64,000 nt of DNA from Chloranthus sessilifolius (GCA_021018995.1 CM037597.1:36334936-36398935), one strand, 5' to 3'; counted from the stretch's first letter, positions 11,305 to 21,960 are shown. Numbers and translations are program-made. Notes: a model not told the origin generated them from the letters alone.

Positions 11305-12608
11305 TGTGCAACCGTGGGATTTGTGACGATCCCGTCGCGGCGATGCACTCGCTTGCAAAAATATAGAGTCGCCACCCAGAGCTTTTGGTGTCCCGAGAAA
11401 CCTATATCATTTTTATGAGCACCGAAGTGCTAAAAATATGACTCTTAATCTGGTCCACACCAAAGGCTCTTAGATAGGGGCTTCATTTATCGATCGGGAA
11501 GGTGTTAGGCTCCCGATCAACCGCTTAACGTGGTCTCTACTAATGGCCAAAACAAAAATAAAGTAAAAGAAAAGAAAATGGCTTCCTCTTGCCCAAAAGG
11601 GCTTAGAATCCTATTTGTGCCCCTCCGTTCTTAACGAATATTTGGCAGCGTAACGGCACAAATGGGAGGGACCACTTAAGAACTAATTGGGGTTAGCAAT
11701 TAGGTATTCTCAAATCTAAGGTTTCCTAGGGTTTTTGGAGCCTTGAAATGTGTGAGAAGGTCCTCCAATGGTGGATGATGGGGTGAGGCTTTAAGCCACT
11801 TAAGGGGTTGCAAATAGGTAGTGAATGGGTGTAACAGAACTATCAAAACACACCCCAAAGGTCAAGGTGGTCAACAAGTCAAACCCCAATCACAAATTTT
11901 AGGGCAAAAAGACATGGTTACTATTCATATGCCTGACACAACTAATACTTGTGCCAGGCAAATATACAGTAAAACAATATTGAACAGTGCCTAGAAGTTG
12001 GCTCGCGAGGGTGGGGTCCACTTTTAAAATTGACACAACTATTAGTTGCGTCAGGCTTCAATCCTGGGAGAATTGGCCTGGCGCAACTAATAGTTGCGCC
12101 AAGCAAAAGTATAACTGGCGCAACTATTAGTTGTGTCAGGACATTTCTGGGGAGAAATGGCCTTGCGCAGCTATTAATTGCGCCAAATCCCTAGGGGGCC
12201 CACATGAAATTACTTTTTTACCCTCCGAGTTCGGACTACCATATCTTTTGATGTATAACTCTGATTGGGGAAATTTTTGGACCATTGGAAAGCTGACAAC
12301 TTCTACTTTTCAATGATATAAGATTTGATCATAGTAGAAGGTCATAGCTAGTCCTGGTATACCACTCCTTTTCCAAGGCTTGGAAGGTTAGGTTTAGGTT
12401 TAGGACGTGTTCTAAGGGTTGAGATTGATTTTTTAAAGGCTCGAGGCAGGTTCATAAGGGATCTAGGGTGATTCCTAAGGGTTTGGAAGGATTCTTAGGG
12501 GTTCTAAGGTGATTCCTAAAAGTTCCATACATGCCATCAAAGGCTCAGAAGCGTACCTCTCTCGAAATGTGTTTCGATCGGGCCTTGGGCCAAATTTGGG
12601 CGTCTACA
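11305..12608 (-). mobile_element. A1 5' LTR
   Basis: The plus-strand sequence starts TGTGCAACCG next to the PBS and ends GGGCGTCTACA; in element orientation it therefore begins TGTAGACGCCC and ends in CA. Its length is 1304 bp. It is matched block by block by the interrupted LTR at 26687-37981, which is longer once the inserts are removed (about 1.67 kb). It carries five palindromes in the part corresponding to U3. Confidence 0.88.
11932..12186. repeat. Five family A palindromes in the A1 LTR
   Basis: Copies at 11932-11959, 12030-12054, 12077-12103, 12115-12140 and 12162-12186. The copy at 12077-12103 has two perfect 11-bp arms (TGGCGCAACTA and its reverse complement) around one A. The others have one to four mismatches, some as G:T-compatible changes that would keep a hairpin in RNA. 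Confidence 0.92.
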
Positions 12609-12662
12609 TCACCCCAACGGAAGAATTTGTCAGGGCCTTAACTTCTCTCTTTTGAACACTGC
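12609..12662. other. 54-bp orphan stretch between A1 and B1 LTRs
   Basis: Unassigned sequence between the outer end of the A1 5' LTR and the outer end of the B1 3' LTR. It matches neither internal region that I can see. It may be a remnant of the DNA into which one of them inserted. It is too short to identify. Confidence 0.5.
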
Positions 12663-14046
12663 TGTTGGTGTGCACTTTTTCTAGGTTCCTTTTGGTCCCC
12701 GAAAAGAGTGGCCCAATTCGGTCCAAGTGGACTCTGGCAAAGGCGGTATTTTTAGAGGTAATTAAATACTAAAAAGAAAGAGGTAAATCCTAAGAAAATG
12801 CCTGGTTCGTTGCAATCGCAAGCTACAGATATTTCTCGATGTTACAATACGTCACTGATCACGCCTTTCTGGGTAGAGATATGCGTTGTTCTCTTTACTA
12901 AATCATCGGCCGGCCGATGCCAGTAGCACTGGGTCGCCTAAAAGTTTAGTTAAGCTAGTTTTCCTAATTCTCTTCTAACTACTTTACCTTTCCTACTCTT
13001 GCTATGATTTTTGACTTCTTTATTAACTCGATATTATTAGGGCTCTAATTAATTTTAATCCTATTAGGGGTTTAATTAATCGGGGAATCCTAATTTAAGT
13101 AGGTCTCCTAATCTGACCAGAAGTCTAAACCACTTAATATTCTAATTTAATAATTTTAATTGATATTCTAACTCTTATGAAAGCCTATTCTGATTAGAAG
13201 TCTAATTAATTTCCTAGTTCTGATGAAAGTCTAATTATGTTAGAATCTAATTAAGATTCCTAATCTCACTAGAAATACGAGTCTTAATAAAATATGCTAA
13301 TTAGATTAAATAAATTAATTCTATCGAAACTCTAATTAATCAGAACATTCAAATTCTACCAAAATTCTAAAAAAAATGGGTTGGGCCCACTATGCGAAGA
13401 AGGATCGGCCCCGTTCTCGGGTACCCTCCGTAAGCTCCCTTGGGAAAATCGGGTGGCTAGGGATTGAAAAATTAATTTATAATTAGGAACTATAGTTTTA
13501 AAGATCAAAATCATAAATTATAAAGGAATTAAAGGGCTGGAATTGAGAACTATAAACTAGAATTATGAGTTCAAAACTAAAATTAGTGAATTTAGGACTG
13601 AAACTGAAATTAAGTTCTAGGACTTAGAGATTAAGATTTGAGATCAAAACCTAAGCTCTAAAAATTAAGGACAAAGTTTGAGGCTAAAAACTAAAATCAA
13701 AACTATGAATTCAAACCCAAGATCTAAAAATATGAAGAGGAATAAAAAAAAGCTAAAGCTAAGGACTAACTCGACTAACCAAGAATTAGAACCAGTGATA
13801 AGAAACTAAAAATAAAATAAAAGGAATCTAGAATTAAGATCTAAAACTAGAACCTAAGATCTAGAACTAAGAATTAGAACTAAGAACTAGAACTAAGAAC
13901 TAGAAGAATTAAAAACTAGAAGGAAAGTATACCTGAGGCCAGGGCCGCAGAGAGGAACCTCGAAATCCTAAGCTTGAAAGCGACGAACTCAAAAATTCGA
14001 TTGCTGACTGCGTTGTGACGTATTTTTGGAATGAGGTGGTGGGTTC

Positions 14047-14054
14047 TATTTATA
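14047..14054 (-). promoter_or_regulatory. TATA box of the B1 LTR
   Basis: The minus strand reads TATAAATA after CAATTGGCTAAATACC. The same context with TATAAATA occurs at 18438-18445 in B2, which supports its being the LTR promoter. Confidence 0.8.
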
Positions 14055-14074
14055 GGTATTTAGCCAATTGTGCA

Positions 14075-14640
14075 CCCTATAGGGTGCACTCAATTGGTCG
14101 GTGAAATTCAATTATGTGCCCGTTTGGGTGCGCTAATTATGCGCCCTGTATCAGGCGCCCAATCACTTTGAGTCCGTGACCAACTCAGTGAGCGACCGGC
14201 TAACTAGCTCAGCCGGGTGTCTCAGCCCTAGTCTAATTAGACTAATTGCGCGCTCTTTTTAGTGTGCCTAATCCAAGTAAACGCGATGCCAACTACGCTT
14301 AATAGGAGAGTTTTGGCAGTCTAGCGAGTTAGAGACCAGGTTCCCTCAAGAACCGATTACACGCGTGTGCTAGGGTGCATAAATAGATTGTGCGCTCTAG
14401 ATAGAGCGTGCAATCAAGTCTCAAGTCGGTTTCTAGAAGGGTAGAAGGCCAGTCCAAAACAGATTAGTTATATGCTTGGTACCAAGCATGCAATATGATT
14501 ATGCGCGCCTAGAGGGGTGCATAATCACCTAAGGTTGTCCTCAGGATGTACAATCCTAGCCCAAGAGGGATCAACTGCGCCAGCCATGGGGTGTGCAATC
14601 AAGTTATGCACGCTACACAGGGCGGATAATTCGAGATTTT
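14075..14640. repeat. Palindrome array in B1 U3
   Basis: At least six imperfect inverted repeats built on ATTATGCGC or GATTGTGCGC ... GCGCATAAT or GCGTGCAATC, 25-32 bp each. The clearest is 14387-14416, where GATTGTGCGCTCTA faces TAGAGCGTGCAATC. They sit directly upstream of the TATA box. Confidence 0.85.
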
Positions 14641-14843
14641 CTTGGGTTTGAGCTGGGTTCGAGCCACAGAGCTATTATTTGAGCTTGAGTCTCAACCATG
14701 TACTATTGTTTTAGTGCATGGTCCCCGTACAGGGTTTTAAAGTCTTCAGAGAAGGTTAGTCATTTTTTAAAGATCGTGGGCAAGGTCAAAGGTTGACCGA
14801 ACAAATTTGTATATTTCGAGAGGGCAAATTGGGAGTGTCTACA

Positions 14844-14856
14844 GATGCCCCTCTTC
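14844..14856 (-). other. B1 polypurine tract
   Basis: In element orientation GAAGAGGGGCATC lies immediately before the LTR start TGTAGAC. A purine-rich tract at this place primes plus-strand DNA. The A-family LTR at 37981 is preceded by nearly the same tract, a link between the two families. Confidence 0.85.
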
Positions 14857-16929
14857 GATGCGTTCTTGTGGAGTAAGAATGCGTCAAAGAAGTAGACACC
14901 CCTCATCCGAGGGACCTTCTTGTTTTCTTGGAAAATCATAAATGTGACCCAGGGATGCTGACATGAGATGGTTGGCTTTCTTATCTATCAGTGCAAGCTA
15001 AAATGGAGCATTCGGGGGCCCATTGGTAGCTGTCGAAAGGCGTATTCTATGTCATGGATGCAAGTGACATCCCGTCACATATTGTGACCTGCTATTAGTA
15101 GCAGTCAACGGGGGAAAAGAGGCATAACCTAATCCGTGGGTGCAAGGGGTATCCCGCCGCATATCGCGACTTACTGTAAGGGGCAGTAAAATGATAGGAG
15201 AGTCGATATCCTGATCGGTAGGTGTAAGGGACAATCAAACAGAGGGATATTTGACACAATTTAGGTACCGAGGGGTGTCATATGAATGTCCAGAGACAAG
15301 GTCTAGAAACCGATAATAAGATGAAATATCATGTAATGGCGAAGGCTTTCGTACGTTATCTCAGATCGGGCACGTCATTGCTCACACCAATGCGTGTCAG
15401 GTGTCCCTTTCCAATGGACATTTATGATTTCTCAGGGTTGAGTATATTTAATGTTTGGTTTCCCAAGGGAAAGAATGGATTGGAGTGGTGAGCAGTGAAA
15501 GTTTGACAGATAGGAGTTTATTTACTTTATTATTATTATTTTTTTATTTTTGAAAATTTAGGAATTTAACTTAAGATTAATTCGATTATAAATCTTCAAA
15601 AAATGTGGCTTTCGAGATATCGCTGAGTAGATCCACCAGTGTGGGATTTGTGGACCCGATCATTTGTGTGATTGTCAATACGACACTTGGCATGTTGGAT
15701 GCTCCGTCAAACCTTCTCGTGAATACTGATGATTGTCTCTTATGGGAGGACTATAGTGATTCATGGATAGAGAGAGATGGGTTTTGAAAACATTTGACTT
15801 AATATTATTTAACAATATATTATAAAAATATCGAGTATAAAGGGGGGTGATGATAATAGTTACCTGATTTATTGCCTGTTGGGGCTTTTGTATGCGATGG
15901 GACTTGCTGGTTGTCATAGTGGCATCACAATGGTACATAAGAGGGTTTCCTCTTTATACTTCTGCTGCAGCAGGACTTGATGGTCACCAATGTGGTAGGA
16001 TGTCTTGGGGAGGTGAGGTTCGCGATGGGACATGGTGATCCTCCCCTTATGGTCGTGTGCTACAGTGAGTCCCGCTGGTTGTAGGTGCGATGGGACCTGA
16101 GGGGGACTCTGATGAGATGTTCGTGCTGGAATGTGGTATTTGACGGGTGCAATGGGACGGTGGGGGGTTTATCCTCTCTTCTCCTGATTTCTGTAATGGT
16201 AGGGGCTCGCTGATTATCGTGATGAGACATTGATTGAGCCCTTCCCTTCGTTTGTTATGTGGTGTTATATGATGGTGTTTCAAGTAGGTGTAAATGGCGA
16301 TGGAAATCGGGTGGTGTTCTCTTTTGGTTATGTATCGTGGTAGTCTATGGATGAACATTTTAGGTGGTTATGTCGCGACGGGATGGCTTGATAAGGTTAT
16401 GTTATAATTGCATCACGTCGAGACATGTTTGTGAGTGTGTGACCGAGTATGGTCTGATGACCCCTTAGTTGCTTTAATGTCGTGATGGGACAATGATGGT
16501 GTTTCTTTCTTTGGCAGATCTTGGTTGTGTAATGGGTTGAAGTTAGCTTGAATGGTGTCGGGATTGCTATGGGATTTGACTTTGGTCTTGGTGGTATGAC
16601 AGGATTTACAGGAGGCTCATTCTTAACTCTTCGTGATGGGACATTAGTCGAGCCATCCTTTGGTCGCGCGGCGTGTTGGGTCATGTGGTGAAGTCTTAGC
16701 TTCACGGTGGGACATAGATGACTTATACTGATGTGTTTTGATGTTGTAAGTCTTGCCGCGGTGGGACGTATGTGTGGTCAATGGATCTCTCTTTCTCTAA
16801 ATGGCCTGTGAGGTTATGCGATGGGACGGAAGAGAGAGGGATTCTGATTAAGATGGGACAAAAGGGTGTGAGGGTGTGCATTCTATTTGAAATGTGGTCA
16901 TAGCTGAGTATTATGCGTATGTTACCAGG
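14857..16929 (-). other. B1 3' internal tail, repetitive and non-coding
   Basis: Two kinds of internal repeat are visible. At about 15050-15240 two to three units of about 80 bp carry G(A/G)TGCAAG, then ATCCCG(T/C)C-CATAT and GCAGT. From about 15890 to 16860 the word GCGATGGGAC and close variants recurs about eleven times. The minus-strand frames at 16047-16705 run across this array and look like by-products of the repeat. I see no enzyme domain. Confidence 0.65.
15890..16862. repeat. Array of GCGATGGGAC-type words
   Basis: Occurrences start near 15895, 16022, 16086, 16147, 16217, 16481, 16632, 16702, 16759, 16818 and 16850, with spacings mostly 30-130 bp. The flanks are only loosely alike, so this is a degenerate array rather than a clean satellite. 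The same word is part of the B2 PBS segment at 19667-19686. Confidence 0.7.
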
Positions 16930-17460
16930 CATTTAACTAAATTATGCGCTAGGTAGAGTGTGCATGATTATGTTGATTAAGCGTCGATGTAATCGCGTTC
17001 AATCCAATTGTGCACAATGGAAGTAGCGCACAATCGAAGAGTCATCAGGTCAGTGGAGTGGGGATGTTTGGGTGTCAATTCGGATTACACGCGTGAGGTT
17101 CAACGTTTAATCCAATTATGCGCTAGGGTCAGTGTGCCAATCGGAGCATCGCTAGGTCACTGTGCGGGTGTCCCTTCGGATTTCGCGCGATACCATAAGC
17201 GCGCGATTTCATTGTGCGCGGGGTTAGCTGTGCATGATTTATTTGTCGGGACTTGTGTACGGGCAAAAGTTTAATTGCGCACCCCCAGGTATGCGGGTAA
17301 TTATGGTTATGCGCTTATGTATGAGCGCATAATTGAATTGGGCATTCCGTTTCAGGCGCTTAATTAGGTGGGTTTCTATATATATCTGAGTTTCTTTCAT
17401 TTTTCTTCATTCGTTCATGTTTTTTCTGTAATTCATGCGTTTTATCAATAACTTGTAATT
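16930..17460 (+). repeat. U3-like palindromic block with a TATA-like run
   Basis: Holds several B-type inverted repeats (clearest at 17308-17333, where TTATGCGCTTAT faces ATGAGCGCATAA), followed by TCTATATATATCTGAG at about 17374-17389 and a T/C-rich stretch. This is the order U3 palindromes, TATA, transcript start seen in the B2 LTR at 17855-18500. It is probably a partial LTR of a related element in plus orientation. No LTR end can be placed. Confidence 0.55.
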
Positions 17461-17639
17461 TGACCATCATATTTTAATGCCATTTTTTCCATTATTTGTG
17501 GTTTCGCGTGATCTTCAGCCTGACAGGGCTTTCGATGGTGGAGTGACTTTGAGAATGGATGGTATTGGGAAGGAGGAGATCGGCCTTCACATCAGTCCCT
17601 TTTAGGGAGTAGTGAAGGCAGCATTGAGGAGGCGGCGGT
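17461..17639. other. Unassigned stretch before the B2 LTR
   Basis: About 180 bp with no repeat or frame I can name. It may be R/U5 of the U3-like block before it. The B2 LTR starts sharply at 17640. Confidence 0.4.
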
Positions 17640-17854
17640 TGTAGACACCCCCATTTTTCCCTCTCGGAATATATAAACCTGTTCAGTTAACCATTGACCT
17701 TGCCCACGACCTCCGGAAAAGGACTAACCTTTTTCAAAGACTTTAAAACCCTATACGGGGACCATGCACTGAAACAATAGTACATGATCGGGACCCAGGC
17801 TAAAACAATAACTCTGTGGCTCGGACCCGGCTCAAACCCAAGAAAGTCCCGAAT

Positions 17855-18430
17855 TATGCGCCATGTACAATGTGCATAACTAGGTTGCACGCCCTATGGC
17901 TGGTGCGAAATTGGTCTCTCTTGGACCAGGATTTCACTTCCTGAGGACCGCCTAGACCCTGATTATGCGCCCTACCAGGCGCGCACAATCATATTGGACG
18001 CTTCAATGCCAGTGTGCAATTAGTCCATTTTGGACTAGCCTTTTACCTTTCTGAAAACCACCTGAGATACGATTGTACGCCCTACTTAGAGCGTGTAATC
18101 GGATTATGCGCTTTAACATGTGCGCATAATTGGATCCTAAGCCAACCCGATCTCTAATTCCCTAGACCGCCTGGAAATCCCCTATTATGCGCTCTTAATC
18201 CAGTGTATAATTGATTGTGCACACTACTTAGGGCACACAATTAATCTAATTAGACTAGGACTAGGCTACCCGGCTGAGCCAGTCAGTCGGTCACTGACTG
18301 AGTCAGACATCGACTCAAAGTGATTGTGTGCCTGATACTATGCGCATAATTAAATTGAGCACACCAAATTGGGCGCATAATTGAAATTCATCGACTAATT
18401 GAGCGCACCCCACAGAGCGCGCAATTGGCC
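17855..18430. repeat. Palindrome array in B2 U3
   Basis: Repeated inverted repeats of the form (A)TTATGCGC ... GCGCATAAT and ATTGTACGCCC ... GAGCGTGTAATC, e.g. 18069-18099 and 18101-18130. The number and order of units differ from B1, so the array is fast-changing while the arm wording is kept. Confidence 0.85.
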
Positions 18431-18437
18431 AAATACC

Positions 18438-18445
18438 TATAAATA
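18438..18445 (+). promoter_or_regulatory. TATA box of the B2 LTR
   Basis: TATAAATA after GGCCAAATACC, in the same context as the B1 LTR (14047-14054, minus). It sits directly after the palindrome array. Confidence 0.8.
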
Positions 18446-19666
18446 AGACCCACCACTTCGTCCCCAAAACACATCAATTAATTATCACATGGACTTCTCT
18501 CGAGTTCCGACCTCCAAGCTTTAAGGATTCGAAATTTCTCTCTATGGCTTTGGCCTTAGGTATACTTTCCTTCTAGTTAATAATGCTTCTAGTTCTAGTT
18601 CTTCGTTCTAGCCCTTAGTTCTACTTCTTAGTTCTAGGTCATTAGTTCTAGACCTTAAGTTCTAAAGCTTTTTAGTTCTAGATCTTAGATTTTAAATCTC
18701 TTTAATCCTTAATTCTTTTTTTCTTTTCCCTGGTTCTAGTTCTTAGGTTTTAGAACTAGTTCCTCTTTTTTAATTCTAGTTCTAGATTTAGGTTCTAGCC
18801 CCTCTAGTTCTTAAATTCTAGATCTTAGATCTTAGCTTTTAATTTAAATTTCTAGTTTTCTGATTTTAGTTCCTAGTTTCTGAAATCGATCCTTAATTTC
18901 AGTCTTAAATTCAGTCTTAGAATTTTTAATTTTAGTTCTGACACTTAAATCAATTTTCGATTCGTAAATCCACAATTTATAAATCAAAATTCATTTTTCA
19001 ACCCATTTTAAAATAATCTCTAGCCACCCGATTTGCCCAAGAGAGCTTACGGAGGGTACCGGGGAATGGGGCCAATCCTCCTTAGCATAGCGGTCCCAAA
19101 ACACCTTTTTTTTTAGATTTTCAATAAAATTAGTATATTCACTTTAATTAAAATTTTAATAGAATTAGTATTGAGTTTTAATAGAAGCAGTACATTCTTA
19201 ATTAGTTTTCGTATTTGCATTCCTAGTAGGATTAGGAGATTTAATTAATTAGATTTTCAAATATTTAAGTTAATTAGACTTCTGATAGGATTAAAATTAA
19301 TCAAACCCCTGATAACTATAGCAAGAGTAGGAAAGGCGAAAAGTAGTTAGAAGAAAATTAGGAAAGCTAGCTTAACTAAACTTTCAGGTGACCTAGTGCT
19401 GTTGATATCGGCCGGTCGATGATTCAGTAAAGAGAACAACCCATATCTCCACCCCGGAAGGCGCGATCAGTGACGTGTTGCAGCGTCATTAAACATTTGC
19501 AGTTGGCGATCGCAACGAACTAGGTATTTCTCTGAGATTTACCATCCCTTTTTCGATATTTGATTACCTCTAAATAACACTGCCTTTGCCAGAGTCTTCT
19601 TGAACCGAATTGGGCCACTCTTTCGGAGGACCGAGAGGAACTCAAAAAAAGTGCGTACCAACAGAC

Positions 19667-19683
19667 TGGCGATCGCGATGGGA
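19667..19683 (+). other. B2 primer binding site (primer tRNA uncertain)
   Basis: TGGCGATCGCGATGGGA starts three bases after the LTR end, where the PBS must lie, and begins with TGG as the complement of a tRNA CCA end requires. It differs in its inner half from the Arg-type PBS of family A (TGGCGACTCTGCTGGGGA). I cannot name the tRNA with certainty. Confidence 0.65.
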
Positions 19684-21960
19684 CTTCTTGTTGCCATAAC
19701 CGCCCGTATTTAGTTAATTTTCCTTTTCTTCTAGTTAGTTTGTTTTAGTTTTATTACTTTTCGCATTTATGTCTACTATCAAGAGCACATGAGCATACAC
19801 CAGAGACTCGAGATGTCGGGAGCTCGCCGTTATGGGGGTATCATAATAACCCATTATGCTACGAGCAACCCCTCGAGGATTCAGCACAATACAACTCGAA
19901 AGTTAACATGGCCTGTGGTGAGGAAACTCCCTTCACACCGAACACCAACCTTAATGACAGACATAGAGATAGCAACTCTGAGTAGAACTTTATGGCTTGA
20001 CAACTTGTGGACCTCAGTGTCCAAAAATTACAAAGGGGAGGAGATGAAGCCGACGAATTACTCTGTGGCTTAGCCGCAGCATATAAGACCATCAAGGAAC
20101 TGCCGGAAGCGAAAGAACGAGAGCGAGAAAGACAGGAGAGGCCACCCCCTACTCCAACGACAATATCACCACACGTGTCACCACCTAGGCACACTCTCCA
20201 CACGCTCCTCAGTAATGGATGACGAGGTAAGATTCATTCCCAGACAGCTAGGCAAGATGTCGTCGTATGGGTGGAAGATTTCTCCAAAATGATTGACGAA
20301 TACATGACTAAGAAAAATCACCCTGGTTTGTCATTCAGATACAACAATTTCTGTCGAGACCTTGAATTTAATTTACCTGTAGGATTCAAACCCCCAAAGT
20401 TTAGCAAGTATAACGACACTAGAAATCCGAACCATCATCTGGCCTTGTTCTACAATGACTGCCGGCCTATTCGCGACAATCACAGACTTTTGATACATTA
20501 TTTTCAAAGGTCGCTCGAGGGGGAAGCTCTCGACTGGTTCGTCGGGCTCCCACTACATAAAATTGGCACATTCGAAGAATTAGCCGGATAGTTCTTGGAT
20601 CAATACAAGCATCTAATACAAGAGGCCGTCAGCCACAGCGACTTGATGAAAACAAAGCAGGAAACCGAAGAAGACTTCGCAGATTTTGTGTCATGCTGGA
20701 GGAAGCTCGCAGCTCTCACGGGGAGTCAAATGAGGGAAAAATACGTAATCGACATCATCATAGATAACGTCAGAGAGCCCCTTCGAAGCTCTCTGATCGT
20801 AAGTGATTGCCCAAACTTCGCTACTTTGCATCTGTGTGCCAGTCGCATTCAACGACACATAAAAGGAGGATATCTTGCCTTCTTGATCACAACACCGAAG
20901 GCATCGACTTCTAGCAATTCAAAGCCCCAAAATAATAAGAAAGGCTCAGTCTCTGAGCAAGTCAACACAATCGCTAATCAAAGTCAAGGTGATTAGAACA
21001 ATCAACAAAGAAACTCTGGTCAAGGTCAATACCAAAATCAACAATGGTACGCCAATCAAAATCAAAATCAATATCCTAATCGAAATCAATATCCCAACTA
21101 GAACCAAAACGCTGCCCGAAACCGTCCTGCCAATACCTAGGGCTATAATAATGTACCTCCACCTCAAAATTTCAATCAGCAGACCCGAGGTCCCTATCAG
21201 CCTGGATGAGATAATTATCCTCCATTACCCAATACTATCCCCAACATTTTCCACCTCCTAAGTGACCAGAACCTCATTCGTTTCCCACCAGAGCAGCCAT
21301 GACCCTGGCCTGCTAACCTCAATTACACCAAGTTCTTTGCTTTTCACTGGTATGCGAGACATAACCTGGAAGACTGCTGGGTGCTGAGAGATATGATATA
21401 CGACATGAACGGTCAGAATCAAATTAACTGGGAATTCCTTCAAAATTCTAACCAGAATAACCAACAGCCTCTGCAGAACCTTAGAATTGTTAACAATCCT
21501 CTACCAAACCATAATCAAGGACCGGTCACCCATGTCACCACGGTAGACCTTCTGGATCGAGCCCCTTTTCATCTATCTACTCTCATCACGCGAGTTAGTC
21601 ATCCCGACTCTACACCTAGTTCAAATGACCCTTTAAGGCCCACCATCGTTCCGCCTCACCCTTCTACCTTCATAACCCGAGTTAAACCTCTAATTTTGTC
21701 ACCCTACCCAAACTTCACTCAAGTTCGAGCCTAATATTTTCAAGCTCGAAGGCCTATCACTCAACCCATAGAAGCTTCTACACCCCCAAACTTTGCCGTA
21801 TCTCCCAGCACCATTGAGCCAGAATATGAAGACCATGTCCTTCTAACTGTAGAACAGATCACTGCGTGAGTGGATAGCGCCACCTAAAATACTACCAGTC
21901 AACAACGCGAGGAGACAATGGAAGAACGTCTATCAGCGGAAGATATATGACAGCAGGAGG
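19684..21960 (+). pseudogene. B2 leader and gag remnant
   Basis: Gag-like frames from about 19789. A basic/charged N-terminal part runs to about 20220 (EAKERERERQERPPP), then a capsid-like core (about 20271-20996) with VGFKPPKFSKYNDTRNPNHH, LEGEALDWFVGLPL and EEDFADFVSCWRKLAAL. A Gln/Asn-rich stretch (about 20990-21110) and a zinc-finger-like segment with HWYARHNLEDCW (about 21340-21400) follow. This is the standard layout of a Tat-type gag. Broken in several places. Confidence 0.82.

Larger units (their letters stand above)
1..12608 (-). mobile_element. Element A1: Tat-lineage (Ogre-like) Ty3/gypsy LTR retrotransposon, 3' end off the window
   Basis: Seen: reading leftwards from 12608 there is an LTR, a PBS matching the tRNA-Arg 3' end, a leader, gag, a protease with DNGSALN, RT with YVDDM, a gypsy-type RNase H, a second RNase H with the FDGAAN/AEYEAC type of sequence, and an HHCC integrase. 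Known: gag-PR-RT-RH-INT order is Ty3/gypsy; two RNase H domains and a tRNA-Arg primer point to the Tat/Ogre lineage. The 3' LTR would lie left of base 1, so length (over 12.6 kb) and target-site duplication cannot be read. Broken: the coding part is split into many reading-frame pieces (ten or more breaks). Element A2 at 37982-64000 is a second copy of the same family, clearly diverged from it, so neither is a recent duplicate of the other. Confidence 0.9.
12663..14843 (-). mobile_element. B1 3' LTR (second Tat-like family)
   Basis: In element orientation it starts TGTAGACACTCCC at 14843 and ends CCAACA at 12663; length 2181 bp. It matches, in inverted orientation, the LTR at 17640-19663, at roughly 80 percent in the stretches compared, so the two are old or from different subfamilies and cannot be dated as a pair. 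In element order it contains a palindrome-rich U3 (14640-14075), a TATA box (14054-14047), and an R/U5 with degenerate CTAG(A/T)ACTAAG-type wording (13930-13480). Confidence 0.85.
17640..19663 (+). mobile_element. B2 5' LTR
   Basis: Starts TGTAGACACCCCC and ends GTACCAACA, 2024 bp. U3 with palindromes runs at about 17855-18430, TATAAATA at 18438-18445, then an R/U5 rich in TTCTAG words (18560-18830) and an A/T-rich end. It is an inverted partner of B1 (12663-14843). Confidence 0.87.
17640..21960 (+). mobile_element. Element B2: 5' part of a Tat-like Ty3/gypsy element
   Basis: Plus-strand LTR (17640-19663), PBS segment, leader and gag up to about 21960, where it stops against minus-strand gag sequence of family A. 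No protease or pol of this family is in the window. Gag similarity (FKPPKFSKYN-x-T-x-NP) and the LTR start TGTAGACAC place it near the Tat lineage. Partial and broken, with several breaks in gag. Confidence 0.82.

Noticed and set aside
13480-13930. Repeated CTAGAACTAAG/AACTAG wording as a satellite
   Set aside because: Degenerate and without a fixed period; the same wording recurs at 18560-18830 in the partner LTR, so it is ordinary low-complexity R/U5 sequence.
16047-16705. Minus-strand frames with His/Thr/Pro-rich products as a B1 accessory gene
   Set aside because: They follow the GGGAC word array, have biased repetitive composition and no match in B2 or in any family I know.
20946-21167. 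Minus-strand frame rich in Ile/Leu/Val as a membrane protein
   Set aside because: Antisense of the Gln/Asn-rich repeat in B2 gag.
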